From Anaerorudis sp964444915 (GTDB lineage: Bacteria > Bacteroidota > Bacteroidia > Bacteroidales > Dysgonomonadaceae): DNA of 31,132 nucleotides. This document shows, one piece after another, positions 16,808-25,727 of this stretch (the first letter of the stretch is position 1; each line of letters begins with the position of its first letter). Under the pieces are notes generated by a model, which made no database searches, was not told the DNA's origin, and saw nothing but the letters and a program-made list of their open reading frames with translations. Position numbers and translations under genes: made by a program. The stretch covers positions 1 through 31,132 of the forward strand of contig CAYUIY010000015.1 in assembly GCA_964444915.1 (NCBI GenBank), written 5' to 3'.

Positions 16808-16863
16808 TCGTTTCTTCCCTCTTGTTTTCTTTACAAGGGGAAAACGTAAACGAATATACGCAT

Positions 16864-18735
16864 ATGGACAAAAAAGAGAATAAAAATCATCCTTACGGGG
16901 AGTATAAAATACCGTTACGAAGTTTCACCAGCACTTCGGGGCGACGGATGGCCGGTGCGCGTGCCTTGTGGCGCGCCAATGGCATGAAGCCGGAACACAT
17001 GGGCAAGCCCATTATTGCTATCGTAAATTCCTTTACACAGTTTGTGCCGGGTCATGTGCATCTACACGAAATTGGGCAACTCGTCAAACAAGAAATTGAA
17101 AAACAAGGTTGTTTCGCAGCAGAGTTCAATACCATCGCCATTGACGATGGCATTGCAATGGGGCACGACGGAATGCTTTACTCGCTGCCTTCGCGCGACC
17201 TTATCGCCGATTCGGTGGAATACATGATCAATGCCCATAAAGCCGATGCCATGATTTGCATCAGCAACTGCGACAAGATAACGCCGGGGATGCTCATGGC
17301 AGCCATGCGTTTGAACATCCCTGCCATTTTTGTGTCGGGAGGACCAATGGAAGCCGGAAAAATCGGCAACGAACAGGTCGACTTGATCGACGCCATGATT
17401 GAATCGGCAGACGACGCTGTTCCCGACGAACGCATCCGTCAATTGGAAGAATTGGCATGTCCTACCTGCGGGTCCTGCTCGGGAATGTTTACGGCAAACT
17501 CCATGAACTGCCTCAACGAGGCTATCGGGCTGGCACTACCCGGAAACGGAACCGTGGTTGCTACCCACGTCAACCGCATCGCCCTGTTCAAAAAGGCAGC
17601 CAAACAAATCGTGGAAAATGCCCTGCGTTATTATTTCGAAGGTGATGAACGTGTTTTACCTCGCAATATTGCCACACGCGAAGCTTTTCTCAACGCCATG
17701 ACACTGGATATTGCAATGGGAGGTTCCACCAACACCATCCTACATTTGCTGGCCATAGCCAATGAGGCGCAGGTCGATTTCACGCTTGACGATATTGATG
17801 CCCTGTCGCGCCAAGTTCCTTGCATTTGCAAAGTAGCACCCAATACAAAAAAATACCACATTCAAGATGTCAATCGTGCAGGCGGTATTTTGGGAATCAT
17901 GAACGAACTTGCAAAAAGCAAGCTGGTAGATACCACCGTGCATCGAGTTGATGGCCTCCCACTTGCCGAAGCCATAAAAAAATACGACATCACTGTTGAA
18001 AACCCCGATCCGGAAGCCGTTGATATCTATACCTCCGCACCGGCAAATCGGTTTAATTTGGTGATGGGATCGCAAAATTGCAGATTCGAGGCATTAGATA
18101 CCGACAGAGCAGAAGGCTGCATCCGCGCTATTGCTCACGCTTACACCAAAGACGGCGGTCTGGCCGTATTGAAAGGCAACATCGCAGAAGATGGTTGTGT
18201 TGTAAAAACTGCCGGAGTTGATGAAAGTATCTGGAAATTCAGTGGAACTGCAAAAGTATTTCATTCGCAAGAAGAAGCAAGTGAAGGTATCCTCAACGGC
18301 ACTGTTCAAGCAGGAGACGTTGTGGTCATCATCTACGAAGGCCCCAAAGGCGGCCCCGGTATGCAGGAAATGCTCTACCCTACATCCTACATCAAATCGA
18401 AACACCTGGGAAAAGCATGCGCGCTGATTACCGATGGGCGATTTTCGGGTGGAACATCGGGGTTATCCATCGGACATATCTCTCCCGAAGCTGCAGCCGG
18501 CGGAAACATTGGACTGGTAAAGAACGGCGATATCATCGAAATCGACATCCCCAACCGCACCATCAACCTGAAAATATCCGATGAGGAGTTGACAAAAAGG
18601 AGGAAAGCAGAAGAAGCCAAGGGGAATGAGGCCTTTAAACCGATTCGCAACAGGAAAGTCTCAAAAGCATTAAAAGCCTATGCATCGCTGGTGAGCTCAG
18701 CCGATAAAGGCGCAATCAGAATAATAGAAGAATAA
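16864..18735 (+). CDS. ilvD: Dihydroxy-acid dehydratase
   Basis: The 623-residue iron-sulfur enzyme dehydrates 2,3-dihydroxy acids to the 2-oxo acids of Val/Leu and Ile. The reading frame is open back to an ATG at 16777, but that overlaps leuB and encodes a non-family N-terminus. The ATG at 16864 gives the usual start, leading into RSFTSTSGRRMAGARALWRA. Signatures: VNSFTQFVPGHVHL (54-67), CDKITPGM with C136, CPTCGSCSGMF with C199, C202 and C205, and GRFSGGTSGLSIGH near the C-terminus. Length and insertions match the E. coli-type enzyme (616). Confidence 0.95.
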   Translation: MDKKENKNHPYGEYKIPLRSFTSTSGRRMAGARALWRANGMKPEHMGKPIIAIVNSFTQFVPGHVHLHEIGQLVKQEIEKQGCFAAEFNTIAIDDGIAMGHDGMLYSLPSRDLIADSVEYMINAHKADAMICISNCDKITPGMLMAAMRLNIPAIFVSGGPMEAGKIGNEQVDLIDAMIESADDAVPDERIRQLEELACPTCGSCSGMFTANSMNCLNEAIGLALPGNGTVVATHVNRIALFKKAAKQIVENALRYYFEGDERVLPRNIATREAFLNAMTLDIAMGGSTNTILHLLAIANEAQVDFTLDDIDALSRQVPCICKVAPNTKKYHIQDVNRAGGILGIMNELAKSKLVDTTVHRVDGLPLAEAIKKYDITVENPDPEAVDIYTSAPANRFNLVMGSQNCRFEALDTDRAEGCIRAIAHAYTKDGGLAVLKGNIAEDGCVVKTAGVDESIWKFSGTAKVFHSQEEASEGILNGTVQAGDVVVIIYEGPKGGPGMQEMLYPTSYIKSKHLGKACALITDGRFSGGTSGLSIGHISPEAAAGGNIGLVKNGDIIEIDIPNRTINLKISDEELTKRRKAEEAKGNEAFKPIRNRKVSKALKAYASLVSSADKGAIRIIEE

Positions 18736-18760
18736 AAAATATAATTCGGAGAGTAGTCAT

Positions 18761-20488
18761 ATGGAGGAAAAATCGCACATACCGATTATAACTGGAAGTG
18801 AGGCACTGATACGTTCGCTGATAAACGAAGGTGTAGATACCATTTTCGGCTATCCGGGCGGCGCCGCTATTCCTATTTTTGATGCGTTATACGATCATAA
18901 AAACGAAATCAAACATATTCTTGTCCGCCACGAACAAGGAGCTGTTCATGCAGCCGAAGGTTACGCACGCGCCTCCAAAAAAGTGGGCGTTGTGTTGGTT
19001 ACTTCGGGACCCGGTGCAACAAATACCATTACCGGCATTACCGATGCCATGATGGACAGTATACCGTTGGTAGTAATCACCGGCCAAGTGGCTTCTTCCC
19101 TATTGGGTACCGATGCTTTTCAAGAAGCCGATGTAATCGGTATAACCCAACCCATCACTAAATGGGCTTATCAAGTTCGACGTGCCGAAGATATCGCATG
19201 GGCAGTCTCCCGGGCTTTTTATATCGCGGCAAACGGCCGTCCGGGACCGGTGGTATTGGATATTGCCAAAGATGCCCAAAACAACAAAACGCCCTACACG
19301 TATCAAAAAACCACCTTTATCCGCAGCTATCAACCCACTCCCGATATCGATGAGGAAAGCATCAAAAAAGCTGCGGAGCTCATCAACCAGGCAAAAAAAC
19401 CTTTTGCATTGGTGGGGCATGGCGTTATCTTGGGAAATGCCGAGAACGAACTGAAGGAATTTCTAGAAAAAGGCGATATTCCATTTGCATCAACCGTTCT
19501 CGGACTTTCGGCCATCCCCTCTTCCCATCCACTAAATCAGGGAATGCTCGGCATGCACGGAAATATTGGTCCTAATATGAAAACCAACGAATGCGATGTT
19601 CTCATTGCCATCGGCATGCGCTTTGACGACCGCGTAACCGGTAATCCCCAAACTTACGCCAAACAGGCCAAAATTATTCATTTCGATATTGACCCGGCCG
19701 AAATCGACAAAAACATCAAAGTAGACGTGAAAGTCATCGGAGACGTCAAGGAAACTTTACCACAAGTTGCCCGATTGCTGAAAGAAAACAGCCATAAAGA
19801 CTGGATAGAAGAATTCAAACCTTACAAAGAACAAGAATACGAAAGGGTAATTAAAGACGAACTCCATCCTGAATCGGGAGAAATAAAAATGGGCGAAGTC
19901 ATCAACAAAGTGAGCGAAGCAACCGGAAATGACGCCATTTGCGTTACAGACGTAGGGCAGAATCAGATGATGGGAGCACGCTATTTCAAATTTTCCCGCC
20001 CACGGAGCTTGGTCACCTCGGGAGGATTGGGTACAATGGGGTTTGGCTTGCCGGCAGGAATTGGCGCAAAATATGGCGCTCCCGACCGAACGGTCTGTGT
20101 TTTCGTTGGCGATGGCGGTTTTCAGATGACCATCCAAGAGCTGGGCACAATTATGGAATACGGTGTCGATGTAAAGATTATTCTTTTAAACAACAACTAC
20201 TTGGGAATGGTACGTCAGTGGCAGGAATTGTTCTATGACGAACGTTATTCCGAAACCCACATGAAAAATCCCGACTTTGTTAAAATTGCCGAAGCATACG
20301 GTATAAAAGGCAGAAAGGTAACTCAACGAGAAGAATTGGACGATGCCATTTCCGAAATGCTGAATCACAAGGGACCCTATCTGCTGGAAGTAAAAGTGGA
20401 AACCAAAGGAATGGTGTATCCAATGATTCCCGCCGGAGGGAACATCACCAATATCCTACTTGGCGAAAAAAACGGAAAAGGGAGTTAG
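18761..20488 (+). CDS. ilvB: Acetolactate synthase large (catalytic) subunit
   Basis: The 575-residue ThDP enzyme makes acetolactate and acetohydroxybutyrate from pyruvate and 2-oxobutyrate. FGYPGGAAIPIFDAL leads the Pyr domain, and the catalytic Glu is E58 in RHEQGAVHAAEGYARAS. TSGPGATNTITGITDA and the central FAD-type domain follow. The PP domain has the metal/ThDP motif GDGGFQM (near 450) through NNNYLGMVRQWQ. Its biosynthetic (anabolic, FAD-type) character is supported by the regulatory subunit encoded 30 bases downstream. Confidence 0.96.
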   Translation: MEEKSHIPIITGSEALIRSLINEGVDTIFGYPGGAAIPIFDALYDHKNEIKHILVRHEQGAVHAAEGYARASKKVGVVLVTSGPGATNTITGITDAMMDSIPLVVITGQVASSLLGTDAFQEADVIGITQPITKWAYQVRRAEDIAWAVSRAFYIAANGRPGPVVLDIAKDAQNNKTPYTYQKTTFIRSYQPTPDIDEESIKKAAELINQAKKPFALVGHGVILGNAENELKEFLEKGDIPFASTVLGLSAIPSSHPLNQGMLGMHGNIGPNMKTNECDVLIAIGMRFDDRVTGNPQTYAKQAKIIHFDIDPAEIDKNIKVDVKVIGDVKETLPQVARLLKENSHKDWIEEFKPYKEQEYERVIKDELHPESGEIKMGEVINKVSEATGNDAICVTDVGQNQMMGARYFKFSRPRSLVTSGGLGTMGFGLPAGIGAKYGAPDRTVCVFVGDGGFQMTIQELGTIMEYGVDVKIILLNNNYLGMVRQWQELFYDERYSETHMKNPDFVKIAEAYGIKGRKVTQREELDDAISEMLNHKGPYLLEVKVETKGMVYPMIPAGGNITNILLGEKNGKGS

Positions 20489-20518
20489 ACAACGTTTTAT
20501 TTCTAAATAAATACGATC

Positions 20519-21085
20519 ATGCAAGAAAAAACATTATATACCATCACCATTTTTTCCGAAAATAAAGTGGGTGTTCTCAACCAAATTGCTACTATCTTTA
20601 CCCGTCGGCAATTAAATATCGAAACACTCTCTGTATCGCCATCGGCAATAAAGGGAATCCATAAGTTTACTATCACTACCTTTGCCGAATCTGAAGAGGT
20701 GATGAAAAAGCTGGTTAATCAAATCGACAAACGGGTGGATATTCTAAAAGCTTATTATAACACCAACGACGATTTGGTTCATCAGGAAATTGCTCTATAT
20801 AAAATAGAAACAGAAAAATTATTAGCAACTACTCAGGTAGAAGATTTGGTGCGCAAACACAATGCGCTTATTTTGGACATAAACGAACATTCAACGGTGA
20901 TTCAAAAAACAGGTCACTACGAAGATACACAAGCACTTTTCGATGAGTTGTCGGAAAGCATTGGTGTATTGCAATTTGTTCGTTCGGGGCGTATCGCTAT
21001 CACCAAATCGCGTGTAGAACGACTAAGCGATATGCTTGAAAAATTAGAAGAGAAAGAAGAAAAAATAAAAAATAATCACTCATAA
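20519..21085 (+). CDS. ilvN: Acetolactate synthase small (regulatory) subunit
   Basis: The 188-residue protein has an N-terminal ACT domain (about 5-78, beginning YTITIFSENKVGVLNQIATIF) followed by the C-terminal acetolactate synthase regulatory domain. It binds valine or another end product, sets feedback inhibition and stimulates IlvB. Its length resembles the IlvH type (about 160-190) more than the short E. coli IlvN (about 96). The charged Lys/Glu tail is unremarkable. It ends 18 bases before ilvC. Confidence 0.92.
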   Translation: MQEKTLYTITIFSENKVGVLNQIATIFTRRQLNIETLSVSPSAIKGIHKFTITTFAESEEVMKKLVNQIDKRVDILKAYYNTNDDLVHQEIALYKIETEKLLATTQVEDLVRKHNALILDINEHSTVIQKTGHYEDTQALFDELSESIGVLQFVRSGRIAITKSRVERLSDMLEKLEEKEEKIKNNHS

Positions 21086-21103
21086 ACCCTAAAATTTAAA
21101 AAT

Positions 21104-22150
21104 ATGGCAGTAATGAATTTTGGCGGGGTAGAAGAAAATGTAGTTACCCGCGACGAATTTCCTTTAAGTAAAGCTAAGGAAGTATTAAAAGACGAAGTAA
21201 TCGCCGTCATTGGTTATGGCGTGCAGGGACCCGGACAATCGCTCAACTTGCGCGACAACGGGTTCAACGTTATCGTTGGACAACGAAAAAACAGTAAATC
21301 ATGGGACAAAGCCATAGCAGATGGCTGGGTTCCCGGAAAAACGCTTTTCGAAATCGAAGAAGCTGCAAAAAGAGGTACAATTATTGAATATCTGCTTTCC
21401 GATGCAGCTCAAATTGAAGTTTGGCCAACGATAAAGAAACACCTCACTCCGGGCAAAGCGCTCTATTTTTCGCATGGTTTTGGAATTACTTATAAAGACC
21501 GAACAGGCATTGTTCCCCCACCTGAGGTAGATGTTATCATGGTTGCACCAAAAGGATCGGGAACAAGTTTGCGGAAAATGTTTCTCGAAGGAAGAGGACT
21601 CAATTCCAGCTATGCCATCTTTCAAGACGCTACCGGTAAAGCTTACGACAGAGTAATCGCTTTGGGTATCGGTATCGGTTCGGGATATTTGTTCGAAACC
21701 ACCTTCGAGCGCGAAGTATACTCTGATCTTACCGGTGAGCGAGGCACATTGATGGGCGCTATTCAGGGCTTATTCTTGGCTCAATACGAAACCCTTCGCG
21801 AGCATGGACACACACCATCCGAAGCCTTCAACGAAACGGTTGAAGAACTTACTCAATCGCTCATGCCGTTAGTTGCCGAACGAGGGATGGATTGGATGTA
21901 TGCAAACTGCTCCACTACTGCTCAACGAGGTGCATTGGATTGGATGGGGCCATTCCACGATGCCGTAAAACCCGTTTTTGAAAAATTATACAACGAGGTG
22001 GCCAGCGGAAACGAAGCTCAACGTTCCATCGATTCCAACTCGCAACCCGATTATCGCGAAAAACTCGAAGAAGAACTGAAAGCCTTACGCGAAAGCGAAA
22101 TGTGGCAGACAGGCGCAGTAGTTAGGAAACTAAGACCCGAAAACAATTAA
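21104..22150 (+). CDS. ilvC: Ketol-acid reductoisomerase
   Basis: The 348-residue NADPH- and Mg2+-dependent enzyme isomerises and reduces acetolactate and acetohydroxybutyrate. IGYGVQGPGQSLNLRDNG is the Rossmann glycine motif and GQRKNSKSW the cofactor-specificity loop. SDAAQIEVWP, FSHGFGITYKD and VAPKGSGTSLR are catalytic-domain blocks. TTFEREVYSDLTGERG carries metal-binding acidic residues. From memory it resembles yeast Ilv5 more than E. coli IlvC, down to a C-terminus ending in VRKLRPENN. It is the last gene of the operon; a hairpin terminator follows. Confidence 0.96.
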   Translation: MAVMNFGGVEENVVTRDEFPLSKAKEVLKDEVIAVIGYGVQGPGQSLNLRDNGFNVIVGQRKNSKSWDKAIADGWVPGKTLFEIEEAAKRGTIIEYLLSDAAQIEVWPTIKKHLTPGKALYFSHGFGITYKDRTGIVPPPEVDVIMVAPKGSGTSLRKMFLEGRGLNSSYAIFQDATGKAYDRVIALGIGIGSGYLFETTFEREVYSDLTGERGTLMGAIQGLFLAQYETLREHGHTPSEAFNETVEELTQSLMPLVAERGMDWMYANCSTTAQRGALDWMGPFHDAVKPVFEKLYNEVASGNEAQRSIDSNSQPDYREKLEEELKALRESEMWQTGAVVRKLRPENN

Positions 22151-22175
22151 ACTTCAAAATAGGTCCTTCAAAAAT

Positions 22176-22211
22176 AATCACGGGGTAGACTTCACAACCT
22201 ACCCCGTGATT
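22176..22211. terminator. Terminator between convergent ilvC and pdxA operons
   Basis: AATCACGGGGTAG (22176-22188) pairs over 13 bp with CTACCCCGTGATT (22199-22211) around a 10-nt loop. TTTGGTTTATAA follows on the plus strand and ATTTTTG on the minus strand. It lies 26 bases after ilvC and 57 bases beyond the pdxA stop, so it probably serves both transcripts. The rest of the gap (22151-22267) shows nothing else. Confidence 0.85.
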
Positions 22212-22267
22212 TGGTTTATAACCATTTTACAAAAAAAAGTATGAAAACCTTTGCGGGAAAAATTACC

Positions 22268-23371
22268 TTAATCCATCTCTTCTTCCTTTGTCAAATCCAA
22301 CTTTTCATCGTCTTTCCCGCGATCAAAAAACATTTTTTCTAATGGATTCGCATGTGCTTCGTCGTACGTTTTACGATTATTGAAAATATCGATTGCCGTA
22401 TAAATAGCCTGAAGAAACGAATCGATTGAAGCCTGATTTTTCCCCACAATATCATAAGCTGTTCCATGATCGGGTGAAGTACGAACCACAGGCAATCCCG
22501 CAGTAAAATTAACACCCGATTCCATCGCAATGGTCTTAAATGGAATAAGTCCCTGATCGTGATACATAGCTAAAACAGCATCAAAATCCCGAAATCGTCC
22601 TGTTCCGAAAAACCCATCTGAAGCAAATGGACCCGAACAAAGGATGTTATCTTTTTTCTGCATTTCCTCAATTGCAGGGAGAATAATTTCCTGCTCTTCA
22701 TTACCCAACAATCCGTTCTCACCCGCATGAGGATTCAGACTCAACACAGCGATTCGCGGATTTTCAACTCTAAAATCGCGTTTCAACGAATTGTTCAATA
22801 TTTTTATTTTCTCCTCAATCAGCTCTTTCGAGATACTTTTCGGCACCTCAGAAAGCGGCATATGCGTAGTCACGAGTGCCACACGCAAAAATTCGGACAC
22901 CATGATCATGAGTGCCTGTTCGCCTTTTTTCGCAAAACGCTCTTGCAAAAATTCGGTATGCCCGGGAAAATGAAAATCTTCGCTTTGAATAGTATCCTTG
23001 CAAATAGGCAATGTTACCAATACATCGATCTTATTTGCTTCCAAGTCATTAACAGCACAATCAAGAGCGCGAAAAGCGGCTTCGCCCGAAACTTCGGTAG
23101 GTATCCCCATGTCAATCTTTACCTCTTCTCTTATACAATTAACAAAGTTTATCTTCTCCTCTTTACACTCTTCGGCTTTGTCAATAAAATTGAAAGGCAA
23201 CGGCTTGCAGTTAAGCACCTTTCTGTAATACGAAGCCGCTCTTGCCGATCCATAAATAACCGGCGTAAAAATATCCAACAATCGGTTATCGGAAAATGCT
23301 TTAAATATTATTTCATATCCAATACCATTCAGATCACCATGTGTAATACCTACTCTAACTCTTTTCGACAT
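22268..23371 (-). CDS. pdxA: 4-hydroxythreonine-4-phosphate dehydrogenase
   Basis: The 367-residue protein matches PdxA, which oxidises 4-phosphohydroxy-L-threonine in the DXP-independent-start branch of pyridoxal phosphate synthesis. Substrate residues H138-T139 lie in FPGHTEF. The three metal histidines are H170 (VTTH), H215 (NPHAGE) and H271 (YHDQGLIPFK), corresponding to E. coli H166, H211 and H266. It is longer than E. coli PdxA (329), partly because of a charged tail ending KLDLTKEEEMD. It is the third gene of a minus-strand operon with rlmN and the DUF4837 lipoprotein. PLP is the cofactor of the transaminase that would finish Ile/Leu/Val synthesis, but no functional link is implied. 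Confidence 0.95.
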   Translation of the reverse strand: MSKRVRVGITHGDLNGIGYEIIFKAFSDNRLLDIFTPVIYGSARAASYYRKVLNCKPLPFNFIDKAEECKEEKINFVNCIREEVKIDMGIPTEVSGEAAFRALDCAVNDLEANKIDVLVTLPICKDTIQSEDFHFPGHTEFLQERFAKKGEQALMIMVSEFLRVALVTTHMPLSEVPKSISKELIEEKIKILNNSLKRDFRVENPRIAVLSLNPHAGENGLLGNEEQEIILPAIEEMQKKDNILCSGPFASDGFFGTGRFRDFDAVLAMYHDQGLIPFKTIAMESGVNFTAGLPVVRTSPDHGTAYDIVGKNQASIDSFLQAIYTAIDIFNNRKTYDEAHANPLEKMFFDRGKDDEKLDLTKEEEMD

Positions 23372-23434
23372 TTATTTATTTAAATATTTATTCAAATTAT
23401 ATTTCTTCTCTTTAAATTGTTATTACGATTACTT

Positions 23435-24442
23435 TTATTTTTTCTCTTTACTCTGCTCATTTGGATTAATAATACTAATTGTATAAAACGAAGCTTCCAA
23501 ACTACGCAGCAAGTTACGTTTTTTACCTTCGGGAGCATACACAAAAACATCCACTACGATCACCTTGTTGGTATAAGGATTCACAAATGCTTGCGCCACA
23601 AACGGCCCACCCATCATATCGGTAGTCATCTCCCATAATCCGCGTATTTCGGCTCGGAAAATACTGTCAATCACTATTCTCCTATAAAGAGGATCGTATT
23701 TTTTGGAAGTAGTCATTTGTGCATCCAAAGAGCCTTTAATGTGTTCTCCCAATATACTATCCCTGATAGCAATCAACGAGTCTTTTTCAAACACTTTTTC
23801 CGTCACGTAAGGGAATTGATAAATGACAATATCCTGACGCCCCCTAGCTGCATCGTTGGTAGCCCAATAAAAATCCTTATCTTCGGTAACACGAGTTAAT
23901 CCCGGCGGATAATGGATACTGATACCGAACTTTTCTCTTATACTTTTCTGCGGGGTTCCCGATTCCTCCTTGAGCCACTCTGCCGTCCGTTCCAGTTCTT
24001 TGGTTACCAAATAATCGAGAATGCTTTGTTTCTTTTCCTCGACATAATTAACGAACGAAAGAGTATCCGGAGCTTTAATCGTCAAAATCACTTGTCCGTA
24101 AGCATATTTATCTATCTCTGCTGTAACCTTCGGAGTAGAATAAACATTCGAAATTTCCGGAATAACAATATTCCTCGCCATCTTAAAGGTGGTACTGAAA
24201 TTCTGTGGCGTCACCTGCAATATCTTAAAATGAGGTTCCGGTTGAGGGAGTGCCGGTATAGGTGAATTCAACAAGTCATACACAGCGCGTCCTGCCTCGC
24301 CATTTTCCCACGCATCCTCGTCCATTACTACAACCACTTCATTGGCCATAGAAGAAGCGCTTAAAAAACGAGTTGACTTTTTGCAAGATAAAAGCACTGA
24401 CGACAGGGCAACAATGGAAATAAAGAAAGTAACATGTTTCAT
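23435..24442 (-). CDS. DUF4837 family lipoprotein of unknown function
   Basis: The 335-residue protein begins with a lipoprotein signal peptide: a hydrophobic stretch of residues 5-17 and lipobox LLSC, with C20 as the lipidated residue. Lysines follow directly (CKKS). It resembles the DUF4837 family, which is largely confined to Bacteroidetes and has no assigned function. The early segment NEVVVVMDEDAWENGEAG and the later HYPPGLTRVTEDKDFYWA and GRQDIVIYQFPY are the most conserved-looking parts. No catalytic motif is seen. It lies between rlmN (81 bases upstream) and pdxA (63 bases downstream) on the same strand, probably co-transcribed. Confidence 0.85.
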   Translation of the reverse strand: MKHVTFFISIVALSSVLLSCKKSTRFLSASSMANEVVVVMDEDAWENGEAGRAVYDLLNSPIPALPQPEPHFKILQVTPQNFSTTFKMARNIVIPEISNVYSTPKVTAEIDKYAYGQVILTIKAPDTLSFVNYVEEKKQSILDYLVTKELERTAEWLKEESGTPQKSIREKFGISIHYPPGLTRVTEDKDFYWATNDAARGRQDIVIYQFPYVTEKVFEKDSLIAIRDSILGEHIKGSLDAQMTTSKKYDPLYRRIVIDSIFRAEIRGLWEMTTDMMGGPFVAQAFVNPYTNKVIVVDVFVYAPEGKKRNLLRSLEASFYTISIINPNEQSKEKK

Positions 24443-24523
24443 AATATCTGATATTTTTAGGATAATTATCTTCTTTTTCTATTTTAAACTAACTTTAAAA
24501 CAAACACGGCATGATTTTGTTTA

Positions 24524-25570
24524 TCATTTCTCACCCTTTTTTGTCTTTTGTCTGTTCATGGTCGATAACATGCCACACGCTGCAAAGATGTCTTCGCCAC
24601 GCGAAGCACGAATGGTACAGATAAACCCTTTGGAGGTAAGATAGTCGCGAAATTTTATCATGGTCTCTTCGTCGGAAGGCTGCAAAGCACTGTCGGGAAA
24701 AGCATGGAAACGGATGAGGTTGATCCGGCAGTTCAACCCCGAAAGAAGTTTCACAAGACGACGCGCGTAAACAGACGAATCGTTCACACCTGCAAACATA
24801 ATATATTCAAACGACAAGCGGCGTTGATGCGTCCAATCGTAGTTGTGAAGCAAATCGACGATCTGCTCAATCGGATAAGCTTTTTCTGCCGGCATGAGCA
24901 ATTGTCGTTGCTCCGACAACGGACTATGAAGACTAATGGCAAGATGACAATTGCTTTCCTCAAGAAAACGTTTGAGCTTGGGTAATATTCCGATAGTTGA
25001 AAGCGTAATGCGTTTTGGGCTCCATGCCAATGCATAATCGGCCGTCAGTATCTCAATAGCTTTCATTACATTATCGTAGTTGTCGAGCGGCTCCCCCATC
25101 CCCATAAAAACGATATTGGATAAATTTTCGGCGTCCGGAACAGAATATACCTGATTAAGTATCTCGTTTGTAGAAAGATTGCCACTAAATCCCATTCTCC
25201 CTGTCAGACAAAATTCGCAGTTCATCTTGCATCCGATTTGCGAAGAAACGCACAGTGTGAGCCGATCGTTTTCGGGAATCGTTACCGCTTCAACGAATTT
25301 GTTATTGTGGTGAGTTTCAAACAGCATTTTCTTTGTGCCATCCTTAGAAGTCTGTATATCAATCGGCTTTACTCTACCAATTTCAAACCGGTTTTTCAGA
25401 ATTTCTCTGTTTTTCAGAGAAATATTGGTCATTTCATCGATATCTGTCACACGCTTCACATACACCCAATCGGCAATTTGTGAAGCAGTAAATTGAGGTA
25501 AATCCAATTCCTTCACCGCTTCTTTTATTTCGGCAAGCGTCATGCCGAGAAAATATTGTTTTTCGTCCAT
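24524..25570 (-). CDS. rlmN: 23S rRNA (adenine2503-C2)-methyltransferase, radical SAM
   Basis: The 348-residue radical SAM enzyme methylates C2 of A2503 in 23S rRNA, and of A37 in some tRNAs. The cluster motif is C114-x3-C118-x2-C121 (GCKMNCEFC). The two methyl-transfer cysteines are C107 and C332 (AACGML), equivalent to E. coli C118 and C355. FMGMGEPLDNYDNV binds SAM. The frame extends 7 codons upstream to a TTG at 25591, but that codon lies inside a perfect -7 promoter box (25589-25596), so the ATG at 25570 is chosen. The Cfr family is excluded by overall fit to RlmN, though the two are related. Confidence 0.95.
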   Translation of the reverse strand: MDEKQYFLGMTLAEIKEAVKELDLPQFTASQIADWVYVKRVTDIDEMTNISLKNREILKNRFEIGRVKPIDIQTSKDGTKKMLFETHHNNKFVEAVTIPENDRLTLCVSSQIGCKMNCEFCLTGRMGFSGNLSTNEILNQVYSVPDAENLSNIVFMGMGEPLDNYDNVMKAIEILTADYALAWSPKRITLSTIGILPKLKRFLEESNCHLAISLHSPLSEQRQLLMPAEKAYPIEQIVDLLHNYDWTHQRRLSFEYIMFAGVNDSSVYARRLVKLLSGLNCRINLIRFHAFPDSALQPSDEETMIKFRDYLTSKGFICTIRASRGEDIFAACGMLSTMNRQKTKKGEK

Positions 25571-25588
25571 GATTCCCTTTTTAGAAAA

Positions 25589-25596
25589 CAAAGATA
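25589..25596 (-). promoter_or_regulatory. -7 element of the rlmN operon promoter
   Basis: On the minus strand TATCTTTG matches TAnnTTTG exactly, about 18 bases before the rlmN ATG at 25570, implying a very short 5' leader. No clear TTTG is seen at -33. Confidence 0.6.
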
Positions 25597-25647
25597 ATCA
25601 TGATTTGCGAAATAAGCCGATAGCCTTAAGAATAAATGATGAATTGG

Positions 25648-25677
25648 TTGAGAAAAGAAAAAAATTCTTTAAGTTTG
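25648..25677 (+). promoter_or_regulatory. Promoter of the PNGase-GH20-CBM9-GH29 gene run
   Basis: TTG at 25648-25650, a 19-nt spacer and TAAGTTTG at 25670-25677 fit the Bacteroidetes consensus with an exact -7 box. The predicted start is about 45 bases before the ATG at 25728. It faces away from the rlmN promoter, so 25571-25727 is a divergent control region. Confidence 0.7.
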
Positions 25678-25727
25678 CACAGCATAAAGGTTTCGAACAA
25701 ACTAAAAAAACAAATTATATTTTAATA

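Noticed and set aside
16821..16845. Small hairpin in the leuB-ilvD gap (CTTGT/ACAAG or GTTTTC/GAAAAC)
   Set aside because: Short, internally conflicting stems with no T tract; not enough to call a terminator or processing site.
16777..16863. Upstream ATG extension of ilvD overlapping the end of leuB
   Set aside because: The extra 29 residues do not resemble any dihydroxy-acid dehydratase N-terminus; the ATG at 16864 gives the family start.
22727..23383. 218-codon plus-strand frame opposite pdxA
   Set aside because: Antisense to conserved PdxA metal-binding motifs; composition is atypical of a real protein.
25542..25727. 62-codon N-terminal extension of the PNGase-like protein
   Set aside because: It overlaps the start of rlmN, contains the promoter, and would bury the signal peptide inside the protein.
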